The notes beneath the pieces were generated by a model. It had not been told where the DNA came from and searched no databases. It was given only the letters and a program-made list of their open reading frames with translations. A stretch of DNA of 5,908 bases from assembly GCA_029262935.1 (NCBI GenBank), contig JAJCYK010000302.1, positions 1 through 5,908 of the forward strand, in the 5' to 3' direction. A program made the position numbers and the translations under genes. The stretch comes from Cytophagales bacterium. Its GTDB lineage: Bacteria > Bacteroidota > Bacteroidia > Cytophagales > Cyclobacteriaceae. Numbering within the stretch: position 1 is the stretch's first letter; every line of letters starts with the position of its first letter. Shown in pieces: positions 1 through 5,908 of the stretch.

Positions 1-1419
1 CAAGCGTTTAAAGATTACGGAGGGTGGTTGGATCAACGAAGTTATGATAGTCCCGAATCTCTGAGACAAGATCTCAACAATGTTGCTGGGAATATCGCCC
101 AATACGGTATCATTGGTCAGAAAGGTTTTGATAAGTATCGCGTCAAGAGTTTAAAGTATGAACTGACTAAAGCATCAAGCTCCGGACCAGTTCGTAGGCT
201 TCCATCACTTTTTCTACTCCTCACTTACGGCCTCTGTATTATAGGAGCCATGATGTATATCCTACCAAAAGTCAAAACGGACGGGCCTCCCGGAATAAAA
301 AACAACGGCATCTTTTTCTCGGTCATGAAAAACAAAGGGTGGCTAGGCATTCTCACGGGCACATTTTTAATCGTGTTTTATATCTTCCTTTATTACTTTC
401 CGGAGTATATGACCAATTGGATCGTCATGGTGGATCCGGTTAGTATTTTCCTTAAAGGCAGCCCTGCTGGACGGTTCTTTCTTTATGGATTTATTTACAC
501 TTTATGCATCCTGGTCATGGGAGGCCGCATGATTATTAAATATCGCCATAGCAAATATCAAATGATCAGAACAGCCTCTGTGATGTTTTTTCAAACAGCT
601 TTCGCTTTTTTGATCCCTGAAATTCTCTTGAGGTTGAACAAACCTTATTTTGATTTCAAGAATATTTGGCCCTTGGATTATGATTTCTTTTTTGACAACG
701 AACTAAGCTCGTTAATCGACAGCGGATCTTTAGGAATATTTATGTTGGGATGGGGGTTAGCACTCATTATTATAGCGGTTCCTGTATTTGTTTACTTCTT
801 TGGCAAACGTTGGTACTGCTCATGGGTATGTGGCTGTGGAGGTCTGGCTGAAACGCTAGGTGATCCTTACCGACAGTTATCAAATAAATCATTAAAAGCT
901 TGGAAAGTGGAACGTTGGATGATCCATTTGGTGTTAGTATTTGCAGTGGTGATGACTGGAGGAGTACTATATACTTATTTCACTGGTACCTCCCAGATCG
1001 GCGGTCTTAGTACGTATGCCATTCGAGAAACTTATGGTGCTTGGATTGGAGCAGGTTTCGCTGGAGTTGTTGGTACTGGGTTCTATCCTTTGATGGGTAA
1101 TCGTGTTTGGTGTCGTTTTGGATGCCCTTTGGCGGCTTACCTGGGTTTAGTTCAACGATTTAAATCCCGGTTTCGCATTACTACCAATGGTGGTCAATGC
1201 ATCTCATGTGGTAATTGTTCTACTTATTGTGAGATGGGCATAGATGTTCGTTGGTACGCCCAAAGAGGACAAAATATAGTACGTTCTTCGTGTGTTGGTT
1301 GTGGGGTTTGTTCGTCAGTTTGCCCCAGAGGAGTGCTTAACTTAGAAAACGGACCAGAAGCAGGCCGTATCAATGAGCCAATTTTAATTGGAAACAACAG
1401 TTTTAAGGTTGAGGCTTAA
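1..1419 (+). CDS. Polytopic membrane 4Fe-4S protein, NapH/NosR/CcoG-like (5'-partial)
   Basis: Probable inner-membrane electron-transfer protein; partner and substrate are unknown. Numbering from the first in-window codon, a soluble stretch of about 65 residues is followed by some seven hydrophobic segments (near 69-89, 116-135, 159-175, 192-209, 244-267, 307-327, 345-365). The cysteine motifs are CSWVCGCGG (C273, C277, C279), CRFGCP (C371, C375), then two ferredoxin clusters, CISCGNC...CE (C400, C403, C406, C410) and CVGCGVC...CP (C431, C434, C437, C441). Paired membrane CxxxC motifs followed by two 4Fe-4S sites are typical of NosR, NapH and CcoG. The frame is open to base 1, so the gene probably starts outside the window. 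A TTG at 28 with GGAGGG only 3 bases upstream is a possible but less likely start. Oddities: the first CxxxC is followed by Gly-Cys rather than Pro, and the first cluster ends in Cys-Glu rather than Cys-Pro. The family is clear; the specific role is not. Confidence 0.88.
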   Translation, partial: QAFKDYGGWLDQRSYDSPESLRQDLNNVAGNIAQYGIIGQKGFDKYRVKSLKYELTKASSSGPVRRLPSLFLLLTYGLCIIGAMMYILPKVKTDGPPGIKNNGIFFSVMKNKGWLGILTGTFLIVFYIFLYYFPEYMTNWIVMVDPVSIFLKGSPAGRFFLYGFIYTLCILVMGGRMIIKYRHSKYQMIRTASVMFFQTAFAFLIPEILLRLNKPYFDFKNIWPLDYDFFFDNELSSLIDSGSLGIFMLGWGLALIIIAVPVFVYFFGKRWYCSWVCGCGGLAETLGDPYRQLSNKSLKAWKVERWMIHLVLVFAVVMTGGVLYTYFTGTSQIGGLSTYAIRETYGAWIGAGFAGVVGTGFYPLMGNRVWCRFGCPLAAYLGLVQRFKSRFRITTNGGQCISCGNCSTYCEMGIDVRWYAQRGQNIVRSSCVGCGVCSSVCPRGVLNLENGPEAGRINEPILIGNNSFKVEA

Positions 1420-1457
1420 TAGGTTAATCGGTTTAACAACTGTCATAGTAAGGACAT

Positions 1458-1484
1458 TTGAGAAGTTTAAATATGTGTAGCTTG
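1458..1484 (+). promoter_or_regulatory. Weak candidate Bacteroidota-type promoter for the glycosyltransferase block
   Basis: In the 87-base gap before the five-gene block, TTG (1458-1460) is followed after 17 bases by TAGCTTG (1478-1484). This resembles the Bacteroidota pattern of TTG near -33 and TAnnTTTG near -7, but the second box lacks one T. It would place transcription initiation only some 15-20 bases before the TTG start codon at 1507. Such short patterns arise by chance in AT-rich DNA, so the call is tentative. The gap could equally be read through from the upstream iron-sulfur gene, since no convincing terminator separates them. Confidence 0.25.
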
Positions 1485-1506
1485 CGCGGGTTTAATTTTT
1501 TAATCT

Positions 1507-2199
1507 TTGGGAACTACTAACATCAAAGTTATCATTCCGGCATTTAATGAAGAAAATGCCGTGGGTAACGTACTACAAGAAATTCCGAAAGATATTATTT
1601 CTGAGGTCATTGTGGTTAATAACGCCTCCACTGACCAAACAGAAGCCGCCGCTCGAAATTACGGAGCCACGGTTTTAAGTGAACCCAAACAAGGGTATGG
1701 GTATGCTTGTTTAAAGGGAATGGAATATGTGGCAGCCCAGACTGATCAGCCTGATATCGTGGTCTTTCTGGACGCCGATTATTCTGATTATCCGGAGGAG
1801 ATTCCCAAATTGGTGCAACCAATTATTGACAACTCCTCAGACCTAGTCATTGGGAGCAGGGCGCTAGGAAATAGAGAAAAAGGGTCCATGACTCCGCAAC
1901 AGGTGTTTGGCAACTGGCTGGCAACATCTTTGCTTAAGTTATTCTATGGGGCTAATTATACTGATTTGGGGCCTTTTAGGGCTATAAGGTATCAAAGTCT
2001 CTTGGGATTGGGCATGAAAGATACCACTTATGGGTGGACGGTTGAGATGCAATTGAAAGCCTCTAAACAGCAATTACGCTGTTCCGAGGTACCTGTAAAA
2101 TACCGGGTCCGTGTTGGGAAATCCAAAGTTTCTGGCACTTTAAAAGGAACGGTATTGGCAGGTTATAAAATTCTTTGGACGATATTTAAATATTTGTGA
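1507..2199 (+). CDS. DPM1-like family 2 glycosyltransferase (probable polyprenyl-phosphate sugar transferase)
   Basis: Soluble GT-A glycosyltransferase of 230 residues, related to dolichyl/polyprenyl-phosphate mannosyl- and glucosyltransferases. These move a sugar from a nucleotide donor to a lipid phosphate at the cytoplasmic membrane face. Visible are the N-terminal strand VIIPAFNEE (8-16), VVNNASTD (36-43), the glycine/tyrosine loop KQGYGYACLKG (61-71), the metal-binding DAD (89-91) in FLDADYSD, IGSRALG (115-121), and GWTVEMQLKA (176-185) of the acceptor side. There is no clear membrane helix, so it is the short form without a C-terminal anchor. The start is probably TTG at 1507: a stop lies two codons upstream (1501-1503), the fold's first strand begins at about residue 6, and the next in-frame ATG is near residue 72, inside the catalytic domain. 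Its stop shares one base with the next ATG (TGATG at 2197-2201), suggesting translational coupling. The sugar donor cannot be told from sequence. Confidence 0.9.
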   Translation: MGTTNIKVIIPAFNEENAVGNVLQEIPKDIISEVIVVNNASTDQTEAAARNYGATVLSEPKQGYGYACLKGMEYVAAQTDQPDIVVFLDADYSDYPEEIPKLVQPIIDNSSDLVIGSRALGNREKGSMTPQQVFGNWLATSLLKLFYGANYTDLGPFRAIRYQSLLGLGMKDTTYGWTVEMQLKASKQQLRCSEVPVKYRVRVGKSKVSGTLKGTVLAGYKILWTIFKYL

Positions 2200-3668
2200 T
2201 GGAATACATTGTTGTGTTTTTTTATTTATTGGCCTTATTGCTGATCTTTTTGTTCAGTCTGGGACAACTACAACTAACCTGGTACTACAGCAAAAAGAAG
2301 GCATCGCAACCCGTGGACACCGCGACCCTAGCTGTTGAAGATTTGCCTCTAGTTACCGTGCAACTCCCCATTTTTAACGAATTGTATGTAGTGGAGCGGC
2401 TCATTGATGCTGTTGCCAATTTTGACTATCCCCAGAATAAACTTGAGATCCAAGTATTGGATGATTCTACGGATGAAACTACAAACATCATTGCCAAAAA
2501 AGTTCATGCTTTGGCCAGTTCTGGATTAAACATCACGCATGTCATACGCGAGAACCGCTCCGGATTTAAAGCAGGGGCCTTACAGCATGGATTAGAGATT
2601 GCCTCTGGAGAATACCTCGCTATCTTTGATGCGGATTTTCTGCCCCACAAAACATTTTTAATGGACACCATTCCTAGTTTTTCCGGGGAGAAAACAGGTA
2701 TGGTACAAACACGATGGGGGCATATTAACAAGGATTATTCCATGCTCACGAAATTGCAAGCTTTTGGTTTGGATGCGCATTTTTCTGTGGAACAAACCGG
2801 TAGAAGCATAGCAGGAAGTTTTATAAATTTCAATGGCACCGCCGGGGTGTGGCGAAAGTCGTGTATTATAGACTCCGGGGGATGGTCATCAGATACACTT
2901 ACTGAAGATTTGGATCTGAGCTACAGAGCTCAAATGAAAGGCTGGGAATTTAAATATCTCGAAGATGTGATTGCCCCCGCTGAGCTCCCTGTTTTGATGC
3001 CTGCGGTAAAGTCTCAACAATTCCGCTGGAACAAAGGCGCCGCGGAAACGGCCAAAAAGAATATTTGGAAAATACTTAAAGCACCCTGGAGTGTTACTCA
3101 TAAATTGCATGCCATTTTTCATTTGTTTAATAGCTCGGTTTTTGTCTGTCTTTTATTGGCGGCAATACTCAGCATACCCATGCTTTTTATAAAAAATGCC
3201 CATCCCGAATTCCAGAGGATATTCAATCTTGGAAGCATATTTTTAATCGGTTTCTTTTCTATTGCCTACTTTTATTGGATTGCCAATAAAAAGATGAACC
3301 CCGTAAAAGCATTTGGGACCTTTATAAGAACGTTTCCCTCTTTTCTAACGGTTTCCATGGGTTTGTCATTACACAACACCATCGCGGTATTGGAAGGTTT
3401 TTTCGGGCTAAAGTCCCCCTTTATACGTACTCCAAAATTTAACATAAAGCATTCCAAAGATCAGCTACGAAAGAACGTTTATATAAAAAATAAATTAAGT
3501 ATCAGTACCCTGATGGAAGGTCTGTTGAGTCTATATTTCGCTTTTGGTATCGCCGCGGGAATCTACTTGTGGGATTTAGGGCTGATCGTATTTCATGTTA
3601 TGCTGGCATTGGGTTTTGCTGTTGTTTTTTATCAATCCGTGAAATCAGTCACCTATGCGGAGCCTTGA
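2199..3668 (+). CDS. Membrane-bound cellulose-synthase-like GT2 glycosyltransferase
   Basis: Inner-membrane GT2 enzyme of 489 residues in the family often named 'cellulose synthase family protein', near CslA-type mannan synthases and ceramide glucosyltransferases. Counted from ATG 2199: one N-terminal membrane helix (about 2-20), then a cytoplasmic GT-A domain with VTVQLPIFNE (52-61), the first aspartate motif in VLDDSTDET (86-94), DAD (144-146), the catalytic-base motif TED (235-237) and QQFRW (273-277). Further hydrophobic segments follow near 311-331, 343-360, 440-457 and 460-479. All D, DxD, TED and Q(Q/R)xRW signatures are present, so it should be active, transferring sugar to a lipid or growing glycan. 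No PilZ domain is present, unlike BcsA. An upstream GTG at 2196 is in frame, but ATG 2199 is preferred because it gives a tight TGATG junction. The 3' end overlaps the next gene by 14 bases. Product and processivity are not determinable. Confidence 0.9.
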   Translation: MEYIVVFFYLLALLLIFLFSLGQLQLTWYYSKKKASQPVDTATLAVEDLPLVTVQLPIFNELYVVERLIDAVANFDYPQNKLEIQVLDDSTDETTNIIAKKVHALASSGLNITHVIRENRSGFKAGALQHGLEIASGEYLAIFDADFLPHKTFLMDTIPSFSGEKTGMVQTRWGHINKDYSMLTKLQAFGLDAHFSVEQTGRSIAGSFINFNGTAGVWRKSCIIDSGGWSSDTLTEDLDLSYRAQMKGWEFKYLEDVIAPAELPVLMPAVKSQQFRWNKGAAETAKKNIWKILKAPWSVTHKLHAIFHLFNSSVFVCLLLAAILSIPMLFIKNAHPEFQRIFNLGSIFLIGFFSIAYFYWIANKKMNPVKAFGTFIRTFPSFLTVSMGLSLHNTIAVLEGFFGLKSPFIRTPKFNIKHSKDQLRKNVYIKNKLSISTLMEGLLSLYFAFGIAAGIYLWDLGLIVFHVMLALGFAVVFYQSVKSVTYAEP

Positions 3669-5010
3669 AAAGGCCAACACTTCCATCCCTTGGTTGACAG
3701 CTGGATTTTTGGCTTCTTTAATCTGCTATCATCTCTTACTTTATCAGACTTCAAGAATTGACTTTTTTAGTATACTGCTATACTTCAGTTTACTTGGATT
3801 AGCTTACCTCATGGTGTTGCGTAAGAGCACCAGTATATCCTTGAACTTGTTACTCATTGGTGCCGTAATCCTTCGATTGTCATTAATTGGGGCTGTACCA
3901 GAACTTAGTGACGATTTTTATCGGTTTATCTGGGATGGCAGGCTTTGGCATTCCGGGGTACACCCGTTCGCATTTCTGCCCTCGGAGTTAATGCAAAACC
4001 CGGAATTTAGCAGTGACCCTCTTAATCAACAGCTTTTCACAGGTCTCAATTCTCCCGATTACTTTACCATCTACCCACCGGTCTCTCAATTTGTATTTAT
4101 ACTGAGTACTTCATGGTTTCCTGACAGTATTATGGGAAACCTGGTGACGATGAGAAGTATCATATTACTTAGCGAAATAGGTACTATTTTCATGTTGCCG
4201 AGAGTGCTTGCTCTGTTTAAAATCCCCTCGCGCCACGCTTTAATTTATGCTTGGAACCCATTGGTGATCGTTGAACTCACCGGTAATCTTCATTTTGAAG
4301 CTATCATGATATTCTTCTTGCTATTAGCCGTTTGGTGCTTTAAGACAGGAAGATGGTTTTGGTCTGCGTTTGTCCTAGGGCTAGCTATTAGTACAAAACT
4401 GGTGCCTTTGATTTTTCTCCCTTTGTTGTGGAGGCGTTTACCTTTAAAAAGATTGACCCTCTATTATTTAGTATCAGGCCTCACGGTACTCTTTTGTTTT
4501 TTGCCATTACTTAATAGTGAGCTGATCCAGGGTATGTCGTCCAGTCTTTCTCTTTATTTTCAAAAATTCGAGTTCAATGCTAGCATCTATTACATCGTAA
4601 GAGAAATAGGATTTGCAATCAAAGGATTTAATGTGATCCAAACAGCTGGTAAGTACTTGGCGCTAACGACTTTCATAAGCATTCTTTTGTTATCCTGGCG
4701 CTCCGCAAAAAAGATCACTTGGCCTCAAGCAATGTTGTGGTCGTTATTAATTTACTTGTTACTCACTACCACAGTACATCCCTGGTATATTACACCTTTA
4801 GTACTGCTGAGCTGTTTTAGTAAATTCCGTTTTCCAATAGTTTGGTCAACGGTGGTAGTTTTGAGTTATGCGGGTTATAGCGACTCCGGATACAGTGAAA
4901 ACTTGTGGTTCGTAGCGGCTGAATACACGGCCGTGCTACTTTTTATTTGGCTGGAGCTTAAAGGATATTTGGCGAACCTATTTGATATCAAAACAGTTAC
5001 TATCAAATGA
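3655..5010 (+). CDS. Polytopic GT-C-type glycosyltransferase (GT87/DUF2029-like or mannosyltransferase-like)
   Basis: Integral membrane protein of 451 residues with about ten or more hydrophobic segments spread over its whole length. The first extracytoplasmic loop carries SDDFYRFIWDGR (85-96); an acidic pair in this loop is the usual catalytic signature of GT-C enzymes, which take sugar from a polyprenyl-phosphate donor on the outer face of the membrane. Other recognisable pieces are FTIYPP (137-142), NLHFEA (211-216) at the start of a membrane segment, and HPWYITPL (375-382) before a late helix; such motifs recur in GT87/DUF2029 and related mannosyltransferases. It starts inside the 3' end of the preceding glycosyltransferase (14-base overlap) and ends with ATGA shared with the next gene. 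A DPM1-like gene two positions upstream is a natural source of its lipid-linked donor, but that pairing is inferred. Exact GT family and sugar are uncertain. Confidence 0.8.
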   Translation: MRSLEKANTSIPWLTAGFLASLICYHLLLYQTSRIDFFSILLYFSLLGLAYLMVLRKSTSISLNLLLIGAVILRLSLIGAVPELSDDFYRFIWDGRLWHSGVHPFAFLPSELMQNPEFSSDPLNQQLFTGLNSPDYFTIYPPVSQFVFILSTSWFPDSIMGNLVTMRSIILLSEIGTIFMLPRVLALFKIPSRHALIYAWNPLVIVELTGNLHFEAIMIFFLLLAVWCFKTGRWFWSAFVLGLAISTKLVPLIFLPLLWRRLPLKRLTLYYLVSGLTVLFCFLPLLNSELIQGMSSSLSLYFQKFEFNASIYYIVREIGFAIKGFNVIQTAGKYLALTTFISILLLSWRSAKKITWPQAMLWSLLIYLLLTTTVHPWYITPLVLLSCFSKFRFPIVWSTVVVLSYAGYSDSGYSENLWFVAAEYTAVLLFIWLELKGYLANLFDIKTVTIK

Positions 5011-5510
5011 AAGCTCTGTCCAACATAATTTGGATGACCCTTATAAGCTGCTCGGTGGCCTGTGCACAGCAAACGTTGGATGAAAAGCTGGAAAGCCTTT
5101 ATCATAAAACGGTGCCGTTGATTCAACCAGAACAATTGGCAGATTGGAAAAATCAAAATGCTCAGGTATTTCTTCTAGATACCCGCACGAACCGAGAATT
5201 TCAAGTGAGCCATATAGCGGGTGCCGAATTAATCGATTATGAATCCTTTCACAACGAAGATGTCAATCATATTCCCAAAAACAAGAAAGTAGTGGTGTAT
5301 TGTAGCGTGGGGTATCGAAGTGAACGAATTGGAGAAAAACTTCAAGAACTGGGTTTTACAGAAGTATACAATTTATATGGTGGTATTTTTCAATGGAAAA
5401 ATCAGGACCATCAAGTGGTAGATGCCAAAAACCTTCCTACTGAAAACGTACATGCCTACAATAAAAGCTGGGGACAGTGGCTGGAGAAGGGGGTAAAAGT
5501 ATATGAATGA
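5007..5510 (+). CDS. Exported single-domain rhodanese-like protein
   Basis: Small sulfurtransferase-type protein of 167 residues. The first 20 residues form a signal peptide with a short hydrophobic core. It could be cleaved by signal peptidase I after the ACA at 18-20, or be lipidated at C15 (LISC) or C19 (SVAC), so periplasmic versus lipoprotein is unresolved. The rhodanese domain covers about 36-133: LLDTRT (56-61), the SHIAGAELID segment (68-77), and the active loop VVYCSVGYRSE (96-106) with persulfide-carrying C99 and a six-residue CSVGYR loop, followed by YNLYGGIFQW (121-130). The six-residue loop suits sulfur transfer rather than the seven-residue loop of Cdc25-type phosphatases. Residues 134-167 form a tail beyond the domain. 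The start shares ATGA with the upstream gene, and the 3' end overlaps the next gene by 8 bases. Its sulfur donor and acceptor are unknown; being in a sugar-transfer block is notable. Confidence 0.92.
   Translation: MKALSNIIWMTLISCSVACAQQTLDEKLESLYHKTVPLIQPEQLADWKNQNAQVFLLDTRTNREFQVSHIAGAELIDYESFHNEDVNHIPKNKKVVVYCSVGYRSERIGEKLQELGFTEVYNLYGGIFQWKNQDHQVVDAKNLPTENVHAYNKSWGQWLEKGVKVYE
5487..5493 (+). promoter_or_regulatory. Shine-Dalgarno-like purine run before the DUF2064 gene
   Basis: AAGGGGG lies inside the 3' end of the rhodanese gene, 9 bases before the ATG at 5503. It resembles AGGAGG and has suitable spacing. The preceding genes of the block lack such a site, which fits the low use of Shine-Dalgarno pairing in Bacteroidota, so this may be coincidental. 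It supports ATG 5503 as the start of the last gene. Confidence 0.3.
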
Positions 5511-5908
5511 GTTGTTAATCGTATTTGTTAAAAACCCCAGTTTAGGCGCGGTTAAAACGAGATTGGCTAAAACCATTGGTGATGAAGCCGCCTTGGTGGT
5601 GTACCAGGAACTATTGGCCCATACCAAAAAAATAACCTTACCCTTGACCCAAGATAAAGTAGTGTTCTATTCCGATTCTATTGAAGAGAAGGATTTGTGG
5701 GATGGCGATTATCTAAAGCAAACCCAGTCCGGAGTGGATTTGGGAGCACGGATGCTAGCAGCTTTTTCCTGGGCTTTTAGTAAAGGGTATGAAAAGGTTG
5801 GTATTATCGGCAGTGATTGCTATGAACTTGACTCTCAGATTTTGTTTGATGGATTTCGGGCATTGGATAGTCACCAAGTAGTACTGGGCCCAACTCTGGA
5901 TGGAGGCT
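5503..5908 (+). CDS. DUF2064/TIGR04282-type glycosyltransferase (3'-partial)
   Basis: N-terminal 135 residues of a GT-A-like nucleotide-sugar-type enzyme; the right edge cuts it. Family members usually have about 200 residues, so roughly two thirds is present. Signatures: an N-terminal strand and phosphate-binding loop, IVFVKNP (6-12) through G15 and VKTRLA (17-22), as in nucleotidyltransferase-like folds; QSGVDLGARM (75-84); IIGSDCYEL (101-109), the metal-site region; and LGPTLDGG (128-135), the beginning of the family's GP..DGGY motif. Databases often name this family 'TIGR04282 family arsenosugar biosynthesis glycosyltransferase' because some members sit beside arsenosugar genes. That name should not be taken as proof of arsenic chemistry here. 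It begins within the rhodanese gene (8-base overlap), as the last visible member of the block. Oddity: Cys-Tyr (106-107) stands where many relatives have x-Pro after GSD. Family assignment is confident, substrate is not. Confidence 0.9.
   Translation, partial: MNELLIVFVKNPSLGAVKTRLAKTIGDEAALVVYQELLAHTKKITLPLTQDKVVFYSDSIEEKDLWDGDYLKQTQSGVDLGARMLAAFSWAFSKGYEKVGIIGSDCYELDSQILFDGFRALDSHQVVLGPTLDGG

Noticed and set aside
19..30. GGAGGG followed by TTG at 28 as the true start of the iron-sulfur gene
   Set aside because: The spacing is only 3 bases, the same bases encode Gly-Gly-Trp in an open upstream frame, and this lineage rarely relies on Shine-Dalgarno sites; a start outside the window is more likely, though not proven.
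1423..1437. Small inverted repeat GTTAA-tcggt-TTAAC just after the iron-sulfur gene, as a terminator
   Set aside because: The stem is only five AT-rich base pairs with no following T-run; too weak to call a terminator.
1473..1520. Short + strand reading frame from ATG 1473 (15 codons) as a leader peptide
   Set aside because: It overlaps the start of the DPM1-like gene, but has no repeated regulatory codons, attenuator structure or ribosome-binding site; more likely chance.
1616..1822. Minus-strand open frame of 68 codons
   Set aside because: It lies wholly inside the DPM1-like gene and shows no recognisable domain; a shadow of the real frame.
2504..3457. Three minus-strand open frames of 61-77 codons
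   Set aside because: All lie within the cellulose-synthase-like gene, whose catalytic motifs are intact on the + strand; no independent support.
4875..5156. Minus-strand open frame of 93 codons across the GT-C/rhodanese junction
   Set aside because: It is antisense to two well-supported coding regions and has no family resemblance.
5373..5627. Minus-strand open frame of 84 codons across the rhodanese/DUF2064 junction
   Set aside because: Antisense to the conserved rhodanese tail and the DUF2064 phosphate-binding loop; no independent evidence.

Overview
The window is a compact, moderately AT-rich stretch with every gene on the + strand. It looks like part of a Bacteroidota genome, most likely a member of the Flavobacteriaceae. 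This rests on the protein flavour, tight gene packing and scarcity of Shine-Dalgarno sites. It is inference from style, not from a marker gene.

Layout. Positions 1-1419 hold the 3' part of a polytopic membrane iron-sulfur protein of the NapH/NosR/CcoG type; its frame stays open to the left edge. An 87-base gap (1420-1506) follows, with one weak candidate promoter. From 1507 to the right edge runs a five-gene block whose neighbours all overlap: a soluble DPM1-like GT2 glycosyltransferase (probable TTG start), a membrane-bound cellulose-synthase-like GT2, a polytopic GT-C-type sugar transferase, an exported rhodanese, and the first 135 residues of a DUF2064/TIGR04282-type glycosyltransferase cut by the right edge.

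How the genes may work together. The simplest reading is a lipid-linked sugar pathway. The DPM1-like enzyme would load a sugar onto polyprenyl phosphate at the cytoplasmic face. The GT-C protein would use such a lipid-linked donor on the outer face. The cellulose-synthase-like enzyme would add sugar to a lipid or growing glycan. DUF2064 is a nucleotide-sugar-type enzyme that databases often name after arsenosugar biosynthesis, but none of the dedicated arsenosugar genes (ArsM, ArsS) is visible here. The exported rhodanese and the membrane iron-sulfur protein add a sulfur/redox element whose link to the sugar chemistry is unexplained. No RNA genes, mobile elements, CRISPR arrays or long repeats were seen, and no non-coding stretch exceeds 300 bases.
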